This document shows, piece by piece, positions 44,401-52,394 of a stretch of DNA of 64,000 nt (positions are counted from its first letter, which is position 1; the number at the start of each line of letters is the position of its first letter). The stretch lies in contig NZ_JANJUQ010000041.1 in the NCBI RefSeq assembly GCF_024710485.1, positions 1 through 64,000 of the forward strand, given 5' to 3'. The position numbers and the translations under genes are program-made. The notes under the pieces are model-generated. The model was not told the DNA's origin and did no database searches. It saw only the letters and a program-made list of their open reading frames with translations. Source of the stretch: Flavobacterium sp. (lineage in GTDB: Bacteria > Bacteroidota > Bacteroidia > Flavobacteriales > Flavobacteriaceae).

Positions 44401-44849
44401 ACCAAAGCGGATTGACCTCGGAGAATTATGAAAGTAAGAATTTTAAAGTCGAGGGCTATCAAATCAACCCGAAGATTTCCTATTTATTCAGCAAAAATGC
44501 GAGCTGGGATATTTTTTACGAATACCAAAACAAAGAAAATCTACAAGGAAACAGGGAAACCTTGGCGCAGCAACGATTTGGAACTTCATTTTCTTATGCG
44601 GGCGAAAAGAAGATCACAGCCAACGGCGAATTCTCTCTTTATCAAAATACGTTTGAAGGTGATGCCTCTCAGCCGGTAGCTTTTCAAATGTTGGAAGGCT
44701 TGCGTCCGGGCCGAAACCTTACCTGGCGTTTGTTGTTGCAAAAGAATTTAACGCAATATCTCGATATTAATATCAATTACCAAGGGCGAAAATCCGAGAC
44801 TAGCCAAACCATTCATACCGGAAATGTACAATTGAGAGCGTATTTTTAG
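41451..44849 (+). CDS. Large outer-membrane beta-barrel protein of unknown function
   Basis: 1132 residues with a signal peptide (MLKKGLLLLILFTFSGLSAQ). The N-terminal 140 residues form a beta-rich soluble domain; the rest is a long series of amphipathic strands with aromatic girdles. A short Gly/Asn-rich block RGVTIGNNQNASVTSN (about 137-152) opens the barrel, a plug-like segment ERVYVNGILKKRGENNDYII follows near 293-312, and the protein ends in an aromatic strand (NVQLRAYF). It is not a TonB receptor (no plug/carboxypeptidase pair) and is half the length of SprA, with no firm match to it. The role is unknown; export or surface assembly is conceivable. Confidence 0.8.
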   Translation: MLKKGLLLLILFTFSGLSAQEINSLYRTKKVLPSKDTIAIEKVSISPSFFKLLTREGKEVDTSFYKVDFKTGKLVFKSNFTVTDTITIRYFNYPEFLTKTYSIYDQDKVVPNEAGFLVKTNRSVKKFVPFEGLNTSGSITRGVTIGNNQNASVTSNLDLQITGKISDKVSLRASIQDSNIPLQENGYSQKLDEFDQIFIELFTDKWSIRAGDLFLENRQSRFLNFNKKVQGLATRFTLGDEDNKTEIFASAALVRGQYARSTFTGQEGNQGPYKLRGNNGELYVLVISGSERVYVNGILKKRGENNDYIIDYNAGEITFTSLFPINSEMRIVIEYQYSDRNYTRFVTYGGVNHTAKKWSLGGYLYSENDVKNQPLQQSLSPEQVDILNNAGDDINQMNAPSAYLDTYSDNKILYKKVIVNGVEVFEYSNNPNDELYNVRFTLVGNNLGNYILTNTAAIGKIYQYVEPVAGIPQGNYEPVVRLVAPTKIQIATVLGKYNPNEKTVVDFELGVSNNDQNLFSALDDEDNKGVAGKLNFKQRLLTKKWQVDAFGNYQLVQENFRTIERLFNIEFNRDWNLTTFSGNQSLIVNGLDFILPQKGKLTYQFEKLDFSKSFSGNCHSVNGFFKLNQWSLQQNTSVLNSDGNFAKSTFIRNQSQARYHFKKNWIGGTLRLEDNKERLAATNQLSTLSQKFTEYGAFVGRGDSTKVFVELGYLQRVNDSLQNGSVKRVNTSQSYYLKSRLIQNDKTNLSLFVNYRNLKFEAADRENEPSLNSRLLYNDQFFKQKMQVSTAYENTSGTIAQQEFTYLEVEPGQGVFTWIDYNNNGIQELQEFEVAPFPDQAKYVRVFLPNQVFVKTHQNKFSQSLTLNPAQWQNAKGFKKFLSHFYNQTSYLIERKIRREGGNFDLNPLPNNADNQLGLNTSFRNSFFYNRGKQKHSVTYNYTQNELRALLTVGSQSSQNQSHQLQYTHLLKNVWLFNFGTKINQSGLTSENYESKNFKVEGYQINPKISYLFSKNASWDIFYEYQNKENLQGNRETLAQQRFGTSFSYAGEKKITANGEFSLYQNTFEGDASQPVAFQMLEGLRPGRNLTWRLLLQKNLTQYLDININYQGRKSETSQTIHTGNVQLRAYF

Positions 44850-44911
44850 GTGGAATGATTTTTGGAAGTGTTTTTTTAGTAATTTTAATCACCAACTAAA
44901 AAGTTAACATT

Positions 44912-45394
44912 ATGAGAAAAGTATTTTTATTGTGCTTTTTGTTTGCCTTTATCGCAAACGCCACGGCACAGGAAACCAAAGCTAAAAAAGCAAAAGCTAA
45001 AACAGAGCAAGCCGCTAAAGACAAAGCTGAAAAAGAAACCAAGTCTGCCACGCCTTTGAAAAAAGACGGAACGCCCGACAAGCGTTTCAAAAAAAGCAAT
45101 GTGCCTTTGAAAAAGGACGGTACTCCGGACAAGCGTTTCAAATCGAAAGACAATAATGCTTCAGTAAAAGGCGAAATGAAATCGGCGGAAGGCAAAGCTA
45201 AATCGGAGGCCAATAAAGCAGAAGCTAAAGCCAAAAAAGAAGTCAAAGAAAGAGAGTCGAAAGAAAAAGCGCCAAAAAACAACAAAGACAAAGTAACGGG
45301 TTCTTATAAAGGTAAAAAAGTGTACACCGGACCTAGAGGCGGTAAATATTACATCAATAAAAACGGAAACAAAACCTATATTTCCGAAGACTAA
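44912..45394 (+). CDS. Secreted lysine-rich protein with PBCV-type basic adaptor repeats
   Basis: 160 residues. The signal peptide ends NATAQE. The mature protein is about one third lysine, with alternating Lys/Ala/Glu helical stretches. Two copies of PLKKDGTPDKRFK (about 49-61 and 64-77) match the PBCV-specific basic adaptor motif named from chlorella viruses. The C-terminal 45 residues hold a Gly/Tyr-rich block (YTGPRGGKYYINKNGNKTYI) frequent in Bacteroidota secreted proteins. The strong positive charge suggests binding to polyanions such as nucleic acid, LPS or teichoic-like polymers; this is inference. It lies 62 bp after the large barrel gene and may be cotranscribed with it. Confidence 0.85.
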   Translation: MRKVFLLCFLFAFIANATAQETKAKKAKAKTEQAAKDKAEKETKSATPLKKDGTPDKRFKKSNVPLKKDGTPDKRFKSKDNNASVKGEMKSAEGKAKSEANKAEAKAKKEVKERESKEKAPKNNKDKVTGSYKGKKVYTGPRGGKYYINKNGNKTYISED

Positions 45395-45420
45395 AAGAGG
45401 CTGATTCCTCAATTATATGC

Positions 45421-45458
45421 TTAAGTGGTTTTCCCATTCGGAAAGCCACTTTTTTTTG
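45421..45458 (+). terminator. Intrinsic terminator after basic adaptor gene
   Basis: Stem AAGTGG...CCACTT (45423-45450) with an inner TTTCC/GGAAA pairing, then eight T residues. Confidence 0.85.
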
Positions 45459-45741
45459 GCCGAAAATCCCATTTTCAGAAGTCGCCGAAATGTTAAAATT
45501 TCCCCATCAGTAAATTCTTAACTCCCTTTATTTTAGGGCTTTTTGTCGATTTTTAAAAAAATAAATTATTGAAAATCAATTAGTTAAAAATTCAATAAAA
45601 AGATTGAACAAAGTCCGGTTTTGTTAAAAACTAAAGCCGATTGTGAATAAGTTTGGCTTTCATTTTACGTTTGGTTTGACAATCTTTGTAACAGACAGAT
45701 TGAAGAAAAAATCTCCCAAATAATCCAAAAAAAGAATCAAA
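45459..45741 (+). promoter_or_regulatory. Long AT-rich region upstream of nrdB
   Basis: About 280 bp without a gene. Near the right end AATCTTTG (45681-45688), one mismatch from TAnnTTTG, with TTTG at 45652, may be the nrdBA promoter. The remainder is very AT-rich with several short A/T runs. No known riboswitch or clear NrdR box was recognised. Confidence 0.4.
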
Positions 45742-46719
45742 ATGGCCGCTATCGAACCAATTTTACAAGAGAACAAAAACCGCTTCGTGATTTTCCCTAT
45801 CAAACATCATGATATTTGGGATTGGTACAAAAAAATGGAAGCCAGTTTTTGGACCGCCGAAGAAATCGATTTACACCAAGATTTATCGGACTGGAACAAC
45901 AAGTTGAATGCTGATGAGAAGTATTTTATCAAGCACATTTTAGCTTTTTTTGCGGCTTCTGACGGTATTGTAAACGAAAACTTAGCCGAAAACTTTGTAA
46001 ACGAAGTACAATATCCCGAAGCCAAATTTTTCTACGGTTTCCAAATTATGATGGAAAACATCCACAGCGAAACCTATTCGTTGTTGATTGATACCTACGT
46101 AAAAGACGAAGCCGAAAAGAACGAGCTTTTTCATGCCATTGAGGTGTTTCCGGCGATTATGAAAAAAGCACAATGGGCTTTGCGTTGGATCAAGTCGGAT
46201 TCGTTTGCCGAAAGATTGATTGCTTTTGCTGCGGTAGAAGGCATTTTCTTCTCAGGTGCGTTCTGTTCGATTTATTGGTTGAAAAAACGCGGATTGATGC
46301 CGGGATTAACCTTCTCTAACGAGTTGATTTCTCGTGACGAAGGTGTTCACTGCGACTTTGCCGTACACTTACACAACCATCATTTGGTTAACAAAGTGTC
46401 TAAAGAAAGAATTACCGAAATCATTACTGATGCATTGAATATTGAGCGCGAATTCATCACCGAATCTTTACCGGTAAGTTTGATCGGTATGAATGCTACT
46501 TTAATGACGCAATATTTGGAGTTTGTAGCCGATAGATTGTTAGTGGAATTAGGCTGTAAAAAAGTCTACAACTCAACCAATCCTTTCGATTTCATGGATA
46601 TGATTTCACTACAAGGAAAAACCAATTTCTTCGAAAAGCGCGTGGCCGAATACCAAAAAGCCGGTGTAATGTCGAAAGATACCGAAGATCAAAAAATCAG
46701 CTTCGACGCTGACTTCTAA
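45742..46719 (+). CDS. nrdB: Ribonucleoside-diphosphate reductase subunit beta (class I)
   Basis: 325 residues. It carries the diiron-tyrosyl radical used to start ribonucleotide reduction. Metal ligands are visible at D74 ([11 protein letters not shown]), E105 and H108 (MMENIHSE), with the radical tyrosine Y112 in SETYSLLID, and further ligands in the [11 protein letters not shown] and DEGVHCDFA blocks. The sequence [20 protein letters not shown] is strikingly like eukaryotic R2, as in many Bacteroidota. The usual gene order is reversed here: beta precedes alpha, with a 200-bp gap holding a repeat element. Confidence 0.97.
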   Translation: MAAIEPILQENKNRFVIFPIKHHDIWDWYKKMEASFWTAEEIDLHQDLSDWNNKLNADEKYFIKHILAFFAASDGIVNENLAENFVNEVQYPEAKFFYGFQIMMENIHSETYSLLIDTYVKDEAEKNELFHAIEVFPAIMKKAQWALRWIKSDSFAERLIAFAAVEGIFFSGAFCSIYWLKKRGLMPGLTFSNELISRDEGVHCDFAVHLHNHHLVNKVSKERITEIITDALNIEREFITESLPVSLIGMNATLMTQYLEFVADRLLVELGCKKVYNSTNPFDFMDMISLQGKTNFFEKRVAEYQKAGVMSKDTEDQKISFDADF

Positions 46720-46733
46720 AATATGCAGTAGCC

Positions 46734-46820
46734 TAGCCCGGATGGCAGCGGCATCCTTTTATTTTTGTTGTCAAACAAGAATAAAAGATATAGCGTACAG
46801 CCGGAACAGCTTCTCATAAA
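46734..46820 (+). repeat. Dispersed TAGCCC hairpin element, copy b (between nrdB and nrdA)
   Basis: Left end TAGCCCGGAT, then GGCATCC. A 14-bp stem follows (CTTTTATTTTTGTT/AACAAGAATAAAAG) with a 4-nt loop, then AGATATAGCGTACAGCCGGA and ACAGCTTCT. It is inside the probable nrdBA transcript, so its hairpin may influence the relative amounts of the two subunits. Confidence 0.75.
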
Positions 46821-46919
46821 ACCGCATAAGCATCTTCTGCAAGTTAAGGGATTAACAAAAAACAAAACAAGTAACTCGAAGTAGCGAAGGGATTCTCTAT
46901 TTCACAAAACCTAACAAAT

Positions 46920-49343
46920 ATGTACGTAGTAAAAAGAGACGGTCACAAGGAACCGGTAATGTTTGACAAAATCACGGATAGAATTAAAAAACTATGCTAT
47001 GGTTTAAATGAATTGGTAGACGCTGTAAAAGTAGCGATGAAAGTTATCGAAGGATTGTATGACGGCGTAACCACTTCCGAACTCGACAACCTGGCTGCTG
47101 AAACTGCCGCATCGATGACAGTTACGCACCCGGATTATGCCCAATTAGCCGCTCGTATTGCTATTTCCAATTTGCATAAAAACACCAACAAATCGTTCTC
47201 GGAAACCATGAACGAAATGTACCACTATGTTAATCCAAGAACCAACCAAGCGGCACCGCTACTGTCTGAAGAAGTGCACAAGGTAATTCAAGAAAATGCC
47301 GAGTTCTTAAACTCACACATCATATACAACCGCGATTTCAATTACGATTATTTCGGTTTCAAAACCTTAGAGCGTTCGTATTTGCTCAAAATCAACGGCA
47401 AAATCGTAGAGCGTCCGCAACACATGTTAATGCGTGTTTCTGTTGGGATTCACTTAAACGATTTGGATGCGGTAATTGAAACGTACGACTTAATGTCGAA
47501 GAAGTTCTTTACCCACGCTACGCCAACTTTATTCAACGCCGGTACGCCAAAACCGCAAATGTCGTCTTGTTTCTTGTTGTCGATGAAAGACGATAGCATC
47601 GATGGCATTTATGATACGCTAAAAAACACCGCTAAAATCTCGCAATCAGCTGGAGGAATCGGTTTGTCTATCCACAATGTTCGTGCGACAGGTTCGTACA
47701 TCCGCGGTACCAACGGAACGTCTAACGGAATTGTGCCAATGTTGCGTGTATTCAACGATACCGCGCGTTACGTAGACCAAGGTGGCGGGAAAAGAAAAGG
47801 AAGTTTCGCCATTTACTTAGAAACTTGGCATGCGGATATCTTTGAATTCCTCGACTTGAAAAAGAACACCGGAAAAGAAGAGATGCGTGCGCGTGACTTA
47901 TTCTTTGCCATGTGGACGTCGGATTTGTTCATGAAACGCGTGGAAGAAGACTCGCATTGGACCTTAATGTGTCCCAACGAATGTCCGGGCTTGTACGATG
48001 TTTACGGCGACGAATTTGAGGCGTTGTACACTTCTTACGAAGCACAAGGTAAAGGCAGAAAAACAGTAAAAGCGCGTGAACTTTGGGAGAAAATCTTAGA
48101 GTCGCAAATCGAAACCGGAACGCCATACATGTTGTACAAAGATGCTGCGAACCGCAAATCCAATCAAAAGAATTTGGGAACCATTCGCTCTTCTAACTTG
48201 TGTACCGAAATTATGGAGTACACTTCCGAAGATGAGATTGCCGTGTGTAACTTGGCTTCTATTTCCTTACCAATGTTTGTGGAAAACGGTCAGTTCAACC
48301 ACGAATTGCTATACAATGTAACCAAGCGCGTAACCCGCAACTTAAATAAAGTAATCGACCGCAATTACTATCCTGTTAAAGAAGCCGAAAACTCCAATAT
48401 GCGTCACCGTCCGGTAGGATTGGGCGTACAAGGTTTGGCCGATGCCTTCATCTTGTTGCGCATGCCGTTCACCAGCGACGAAGCCAAACAATTAAACCAA
48501 GACATCTTCGAAACCATGTACTTTGCAGCCGTAACGGCGTCGATGGAAATGGCCAAAGAAGAAGGTCCATACTCAAGCTTTAAAGGTTCGCCAATTTCAG
48601 AAGGTTTGTTCCAACACAACCTCTGGAACATCAAAGACGAAGAATTGTCCGGCCGTTGGGATTGGGCAAGTTTGCGCAAAGAAGTAATGCAACACGGCGT
48701 AAGAAACTCTTTGTTGATGGCACCAATGCCAACCGCTTCAACGTCGCAAATCTTAGGCAACAACGAAGCGTTCGAACCATACACCTCTAACATTTACACG
48801 CGTCGCGTATTGTCGGGTGAGTTTATTGTAGTCAACAAACACTTGTTGGAAGACTTAGTAAAACGCGGTTTGTGGAACGAAGAATTGAAACAGGAAATCA
48901 TGCGTCACAACGGTTCGGTACAAAATATTGAGCGCATTCCGGCCGACTTAAAAGAACTTTACAAAACCGTTTGGGAAATGTCAATGAAAGACATCATCGA
49001 CATGTCGCGTCACCGTGGGTATTTCATCGATCAATCGCAATCGTTAAACTTGTTCATGCAAGACGCCAACTATGCGAAACTGACATCGATGCACTTCTAT
49101 GCTTGGAAAAGCGGCTTAAAAACCGGTATGTACTACCTCAGAACCAAAGCCGCGGTAGACGCTATCAAGTTCACCTTAAGCAACGATAAAAAAGCAGAAC
49201 CAATCGCCGAACCGGTAGCTGTAGAAGTAGTAGCACCAACCGAAAACGGAGAAATGACCGCCGAAGATTTTGCCGCTATGGTAGAACGCGCTCGTGCCGC
49301 CGCCGCCAATGGTGGTGACGACTGCGAAATGTGCGGATCGTAA
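46920..49343 (+). CDS. nrdA: Ribonucleoside-diphosphate reductase subunit alpha (class I)
   Basis: 807 residues. It reduces NDPs to dNDPs. The N-terminal ATP-cone (1-90; [16 protein letters not shown], eukaryote-like) gives allosteric activity control. Catalytic cysteines appear in [20 protein letters not shown] and [10 protein letters not shown], with the [20 protein letters not shown] and [19 protein letters not shown] blocks. The C-terminus ends in a mobile CxxC (DCEMCGS) that re-reduces the active site. A low-complexity Ala/Glu/Pro linker (about 758-800) precedes it. It forms a unit with nrdB upstream and is followed by a clear terminator. Confidence 0.97.
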   Translation: MYVVKRDGHKEPVMFDKITDRIKKLCYGLNELVDAVKVAMKVIEGLYDGVTTSELDNLAAETAASMTVTHPDYAQLAARIAISNLHKNTNKSFSETMNEMYHYVNPRTNQAAPLLSEEVHKVIQENAEFLNSHIIYNRDFNYDYFGFKTLERSYLLKINGKIVERPQHMLMRVSVGIHLNDLDAVIETYDLMSKKFFTHATPTLFNAGTPKPQMSSCFLLSMKDDSIDGIYDTLKNTAKISQSAGGIGLSIHNVRATGSYIRGTNGTSNGIVPMLRVFNDTARYVDQGGGKRKGSFAIYLETWHADIFEFLDLKKNTGKEEMRARDLFFAMWTSDLFMKRVEEDSHWTLMCPNECPGLYDVYGDEFEALYTSYEAQGKGRKTVKARELWEKILESQIETGTPYMLYKDAANRKSNQKNLGTIRSSNLCTEIMEYTSEDEIAVCNLASISLPMFVENGQFNHELLYNVTKRVTRNLNKVIDRNYYPVKEAENSNMRHRPVGLGVQGLADAFILLRMPFTSDEAKQLNQDIFETMYFAAVTASMEMAKEEGPYSSFKGSPISEGLFQHNLWNIKDEELSGRWDWASLRKEVMQHGVRNSLLMAPMPTASTSQILGNNEAFEPYTSNIYTRRVLSGEFIVVNKHLLEDLVKRGLWNEELKQEIMRHNGSVQNIERIPADLKELYKTVWEMSMKDIIDMSRHRGYFIDQSQSLNLFMQDANYAKLTSMHFYAWKSGLKTGMYYLRTKAAVDAIKFTLSNDKKAEPIAEPVAVEVVAPTENGEMTAEDFAAMVERARAAAANGGDDCEMCGS

Positions 49344-49367
49344 TTAAAAAATAAAACAACAATTTAG

Positions 49368-49398
49368 AAAAACAGCTGTCGTTAGATGGCTGTTTTTT
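49368..49398 (+). terminator. Intrinsic terminator after nrdA
   Basis: Stem AAAAACAGC/GCTGTTTTT (49368-49376, 49389-49397), loop 12 nt, T run. Confidence 0.85.
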
Positions 49399-49405
49399 GA
49401 TTAAT

Positions 49406-49559
49406 TTTAGGAGCTATTTCCCGCTTTCCGCAGTATCTTTTTTGTCACATCGAGCGCAGTCGAGATGCTGGGTTGTCAAAAAAGGATACTTGCTCTAAAT
49501 GCAAAGCATTCACTGAACATCAATGAAATGTTTTTAATTTAGTGAAGTAATCGGGGCTA
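49406..49559 (-). repeat. Dispersed TAGCCC hairpin element, copy c, with nested repeat
   Basis: Read on the minus strand: TAGCCCCGAT, an inserted stretch, then CTTTTTTG/CAAAAAAG arms, AAAGCGGGA and AGCTCCTAAA. The loop between the inner arms carries a second repeat, CATCGAGCGCAGTCGAGATG (49448-49467), related to the one at 50807. The left part has an extra TTCACT/AGTGAA pair. Confidence 0.75.
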
Positions 49560-49564
49560 GGGCC

Positions 49565-49580
49565 AATCCCGTTAGGGATT
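49565..49580. repeat. Solo REP palindrome AATCCCGTTAGGGATT
   Basis: Same palindrome as the arrays around the RAYT gene at 63 kb, followed by TTAATATCGGTAAACC as in those arrays. It is joined to the TAGCCC element by the same short spacer seen at 63858. It lies 15 bp upstream of the next ATG. Confidence 0.8.
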
Positions 49581-49595
49581 TAATATCGGTAAACC

Positions 49596-49820
49596 ATGTC
49601 AAAACAAAAAAAAGGAGTCTACACCGGCATCATCCAAAAAGATGAAAACGGTAATTATTATTGCGGCGAGTATTTATTGGATTACCAATATACCGAAGCA
49701 AATTTTAAAGTTGGAGACGAAATCAATATCAAATCCGTCGTTGCCAATCCCAGCGATAAAAGCTACAACCAATACCCAAAGAAATCCCGACATTTCTTCT
49801 TGGCCAACGAAAAAGAGTAA
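49596..49820 (+). CDS. Small conserved-looking protein of unknown function (74 residues)
   Basis: 74 residues, soluble, beta-rich. YTGIIQKDENGNYYCGEYLLDY suggests a compact beta-barrel, with KVGDEINIKSVVANPSDKSYNQYPKKS resembling a cold-shock/OB-like or small RNA-binding barrel, but no firm family is recognised. It lies 3 bp upstream of the RDD protein gene, so it is probably in one operon with RDD and the following acetyltransferase. The start is placed right after a REP palindrome. Confidence 0.7.
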   Translation: MSKQKKGVYTGIIQKDENGNYYCGEYLLDYQYTEANFKVGDEINIKSVVANPSDKSYNQYPKKSRHFFLANEKE

Positions 49821-49823
49821 CGC

Positions 49824-50330
49824 ATGAGCAATCGTCAATATACCATACCCGACGAAATTATCGCCTCTAACGGAAAGCGATTTGCAAACGTTGTTATCGA
49901 TTATGTGGCCCGTTTGGGACTAACATTCGTTATCGGGATGATAGCTGCTATGATTGGTGTTTTAACCGGAAATGAAGAAATACTGATCTTTTTCCAAAAT
50001 ATCACACGCATTCAAGAACTTACCATTGGTTTGGTAGTATTGCTGGTATATTATAATATTTTCGAAATCTTTTTCGGTACTACAGTTGGCAAACTCATGA
50101 CCAAAACCGTAGTGGTAGACGAATACGGCGAAAAACCAGTGGCCAATGCAATCTTAATTCGCAGTTTGTGCCGCTTGATTCCGTTCGAATTCTTCTCCTT
50201 TTTCGGAACGCCTTGTGTAGGTTGGCACGATAGTTTGTCTAAAACCTATGTGGTTAACAAAGAGGAATTGCGCATCAGCAAAGAGTTGTTCCATTCGTTT
50301 GAAGAAATTGGAGAAAACCAGGAAGCCTAA
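49824..50330 (+). CDS. RDD family membrane protein
   Basis: 168 residues. The family name motif is modified: SNGKRFANVVIDYVARLGLTF carries the Arg and Asp positions (KRFANVVIDY) at the start of TM1. Three hydrophobic segments are seen (about 28-46, 70-92, 112-130), with TTVGKLMTKTVVVDEYGEKP between the last two, the second family block. RDD proteins have been linked to ion or solute transport in a few cases, but the role is generally unknown. It overlaps the following acetyltransferase gene by one base (TAATG). Confidence 0.85.
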   Translation: MSNRQYTIPDEIIASNGKRFANVVIDYVARLGLTFVIGMIAAMIGVLTGNEEILIFFQNITRIQELTIGLVVLLVYYNIFEIFFGTTVGKLMTKTVVVDEYGEKPVANAILIRSLCRLIPFEFFSFFGTPCVGWHDSLSKTYVVNKEELRISKELFHSFEEIGENQEA

Positions 50331-50782
50331 TGATACAACTGATTCGTACTACTTCAGACCGTCCCGACTTCGGACAGTTAGTAGCCGAGTTAGATGCTTA
50401 TTTGCGTGTTTTAGATGGTGACGACCACGAGTTTTACGCCCAATTCAATAAAAGCAGTTTGCTTAAAAATGCGCTGATTGTTTATGACAATGAGTTTCCG
50501 GTTGGCATTGGAGCTTACAAAGAATACGACTCGAAAACCGCCGAAATCAAACGCATGTATACTCGTCCGGATTATCGTGGCAAAGGCATCGCCAAAGCCA
50601 TTATAACCGAATTAGAACTTTGGGCCAAAGAGGAAGGCTATACAATGGCCATACTCGAAACCGGTCACCTGCAAAAAGACGCCATCGGGTTGTACCAAAA
50701 GCTAGGCTATGAAATCACTGAAAATTTCGGGCAATACATAGGCGTGGAAAACAGCGTTTGTATGAAGAAAATTCTAAATTAA
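50330..50782 (+). CDS. GNAT family acetyltransferase
   Basis: 150 residues. The acetyl-CoA-binding loop is RPDYRGKGIAKAIITELELWA, followed by YTMAILETGHLQKDAIGLYQKLGYEI, the classic C-terminal half of a GNAT fold. IGAYKEYDSKTAEIKRMYTRP is motif D/A. It begins in the stop codon of the RDD gene, so translation is coupled. The substrate is unknown. A short hairpin repeat (50807-50833) follows, ahead of dgt. Confidence 0.9.
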   Translation: MIQLIRTTSDRPDFGQLVAELDAYLRVLDGDDHEFYAQFNKSSLLKNALIVYDNEFPVGIGAYKEYDSKTAEIKRMYTRPDYRGKGIAKAIITELELWAKEEGYTMAILETGHLQKDAIGLYQKLGYEITENFGQYIGVENSVCMKKILN

Positions 50783-50806
50783 AACGTATTTTTGGTTACA
50801 ACTATA

Positions 50807-50833
50807 TTGTCACCCTGAGCGCAGTCGAAGGGC
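50807..50833. repeat. Short hairpin repeat with GAGCGCAGTCGA core
   Basis: CCCTGAGCGCAGTCGAAGGG with outer CCCT/AGGG pairing, preceded by TTGTCA. It shares the core GAGCGCAGTCGA and the leading GTCA with the repeat nested in copy c (49448), where the outer pair is CATC/GATG instead. Confidence 0.7.
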
Positions 50834-50863
50834 TTATATTTAAAATCTAAAATTTAATATTGT

Positions 50864-52198
50864 ATGACCTGGGAACAATTGCTCTCTCTAAAACGCCAAG
50901 GCGATACCGGTAAACGTTTACGCATCGAACAAGACGACACCCGTCTCGGCTTTGAAGTGGATTACGATCGTATTATTTTCTCTTCAGCCTTTCGCAGTTT
51001 GCAAGACAAAACCCAAGTCATTCCGCTATCGAAAACTGATTTTGTGCACACGCGTTTGACGCACAGTTTGGAAGTTTCCGTCGTTGGACGTTCCATCGGA
51101 AGACTGGTCGGCAAAAAAATCATAGAAAAGTATCCGTATCTGAAAGAAGTACACGGCTATCATATGAACGATTTCGGAGCGATAGTCGCTGCCGCGGCTT
51201 TGGCTCATGATATCGGCAATCCGCCATTCGGCCATTCGGGAGAAAAAGCCATAGGCGAGTATTTTTCGATAGGAAAAGGCCAACAATACAAAGACCAATT
51301 AATGCCAAAACAATGGCAGGATTTAGTCGATTTTGAAGGCAACGCCAATGGTTTTTCCATCTTAACGGGTTCGCGTCCCGGGATTGAAGGCGGTTTGCGA
51401 TTGTCCTATGCCACCCTTGGCGCTTTCACCAAATACCCGAAGGAAAGTCTGCCCAAAAAACCCACCAAAAACATCGCAGATAAAAAGTACGGTTTCTTCC
51501 AATCGGATGTGGCTTTCTTCAAGGAAGTCGCTGAAGAATTGGGCATGATTCCCAACAAAACCGGTGAAGATGTTGGTTACGAACGCCATCCGTTGGCTTT
51601 TTTAGTCGAAGCGGCTGATGATATTTGCTACACCATTATCGATTTTGAAGACGGCATCAATCTCGGCTTGGTTTCCGAAGATTACGCTTTGGAATACCTA
51701 ATCAAATTGGTCAAAGACACTATCGATGCGGCGAAATACCAATCGTTGACTACCAAAGAAGACCGAATTAGCTACTTGCGCGCTTTGGCTATCGGGAATT
51801 TGATTAACGATGCCGTTCGCGTGTTTATCGAAAATGAAGAAGCGATTTTACAAGGAAAATTCCACTTCGCCTTAACCGACAAAAGCAAGTACAAAGCGCA
51901 AATGGACGACATCATCAAATTGAGCGTCAAAAACATTTACCAAAGTCGGGAAGTGATTGAAAAGGAACTCTCGGGCTACCAAATCATCAATAATTTACTC
52001 GATAAATTCATTACAGCCTACAACAATACTTATGATGGTAAAGCCACGAATTACGATAAGTTGTTAATGAAGATTTTACCCGAGAAACACCATTTGGAAA
52101 AAGAAAGTCTTTACGATCGATTGCTGCACATTTGCCACTTCATCTCGATGCTCACCGATGGGAAAGCGGTGGAGTTGAACAAGATTGTGACGGCTTAA
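50864..52198 (+). CDS. dgt: Deoxyguanosinetriphosphate triphosphohydrolase (dGTPase family)
   Basis: 444 residues, HD-domain. It hydrolyses dGTP (or dNTPs) to deoxynucleoside and triphosphate. Metal motifs: HTRLTHSLEVSVVGRSIG, AAALAHDIGNPPFGHSGEKA (HD), EGNANGFSIL and AADDICYTIIDFEDG. The N-terminal block KRQGDTGKRLRIEQDDTR and SSAFRSLQDKTQV are typical for dGTPases. Its length, about 60 residues shorter than E. coli Dgt, matches the type common in this phylum. It is followed by a long hairpin repeat region and the convergent dxs gene. Confidence 0.93.
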   Translation: MTWEQLLSLKRQGDTGKRLRIEQDDTRLGFEVDYDRIIFSSAFRSLQDKTQVIPLSKTDFVHTRLTHSLEVSVVGRSIGRLVGKKIIEKYPYLKEVHGYHMNDFGAIVAAAALAHDIGNPPFGHSGEKAIGEYFSIGKGQQYKDQLMPKQWQDLVDFEGNANGFSILTGSRPGIEGGLRLSYATLGAFTKYPKESLPKKPTKNIADKKYGFFQSDVAFFKEVAEELGMIPNKTGEDVGYERHPLAFLVEAADDICYTIIDFEDGINLGLVSEDYALEYLIKLVKDTIDAAKYQSLTTKEDRISYLRALAIGNLINDAVRVFIENEEAILQGKFHFALTDKSKYKAQMDDIIKLSVKNIYQSREVIEKELSGYQIINNLLDKFITAYNNTYDGKATNYDKLLMKILPEKHHLEKESLYDRLLHICHFISMLTDGKAVELNKIVTA

Positions 52199-52200
52199 TT

Positions 52201-52367
52201 TCACTTTTTGTCTTGACACAAAAAGTGACAAAAAAGTCAAGGCTCAGAATCTTCGGCGGTCAAATTTTTTCTCGAATCCTAAATAAAAAGAACTCGCTTT
52301 GCTCAGACAGCTTTTTATTTCACGGATTCTTCGAATATTTGACACTCGCCTGCCAGATTCTGAGGCC
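52201..52367. repeat. Double hairpin repeat element between dgt and dxs
   Basis: First an 11-bp stem (TCACTTTTTGT/ACAAAAAGTGA, 52201-52228). Then a long nested inverted repeat: outer GGCTCAGAATCT (52241) with AGATTCTGAGGCC (to 52367), middle TCAAAT/ATTTGA and ATCC/GGAT, inner AAATAAAAAG/CTTTTTATTT (52280-52320). It is probably a nonautonomous mobile or structural element and may also end both convergent transcripts. Confidence 0.72.
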
Positions 52368-52394
52368 AAAAACCGCTTTATAGAATCAGCGTAG

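Noticed and set aside
41451-44849. SprA, the T9SS translocon barrel
   Set aside because: SprA is about twice as long; this protein is 1132 residues and no firm SprA motif was recognised.
45459-45741. Riboswitch or NrdR-controlled leader upstream of nrdB
   Set aside because: The length invited the idea, but no recognisable riboswitch core or paired NrdR boxes could be identified by eye.
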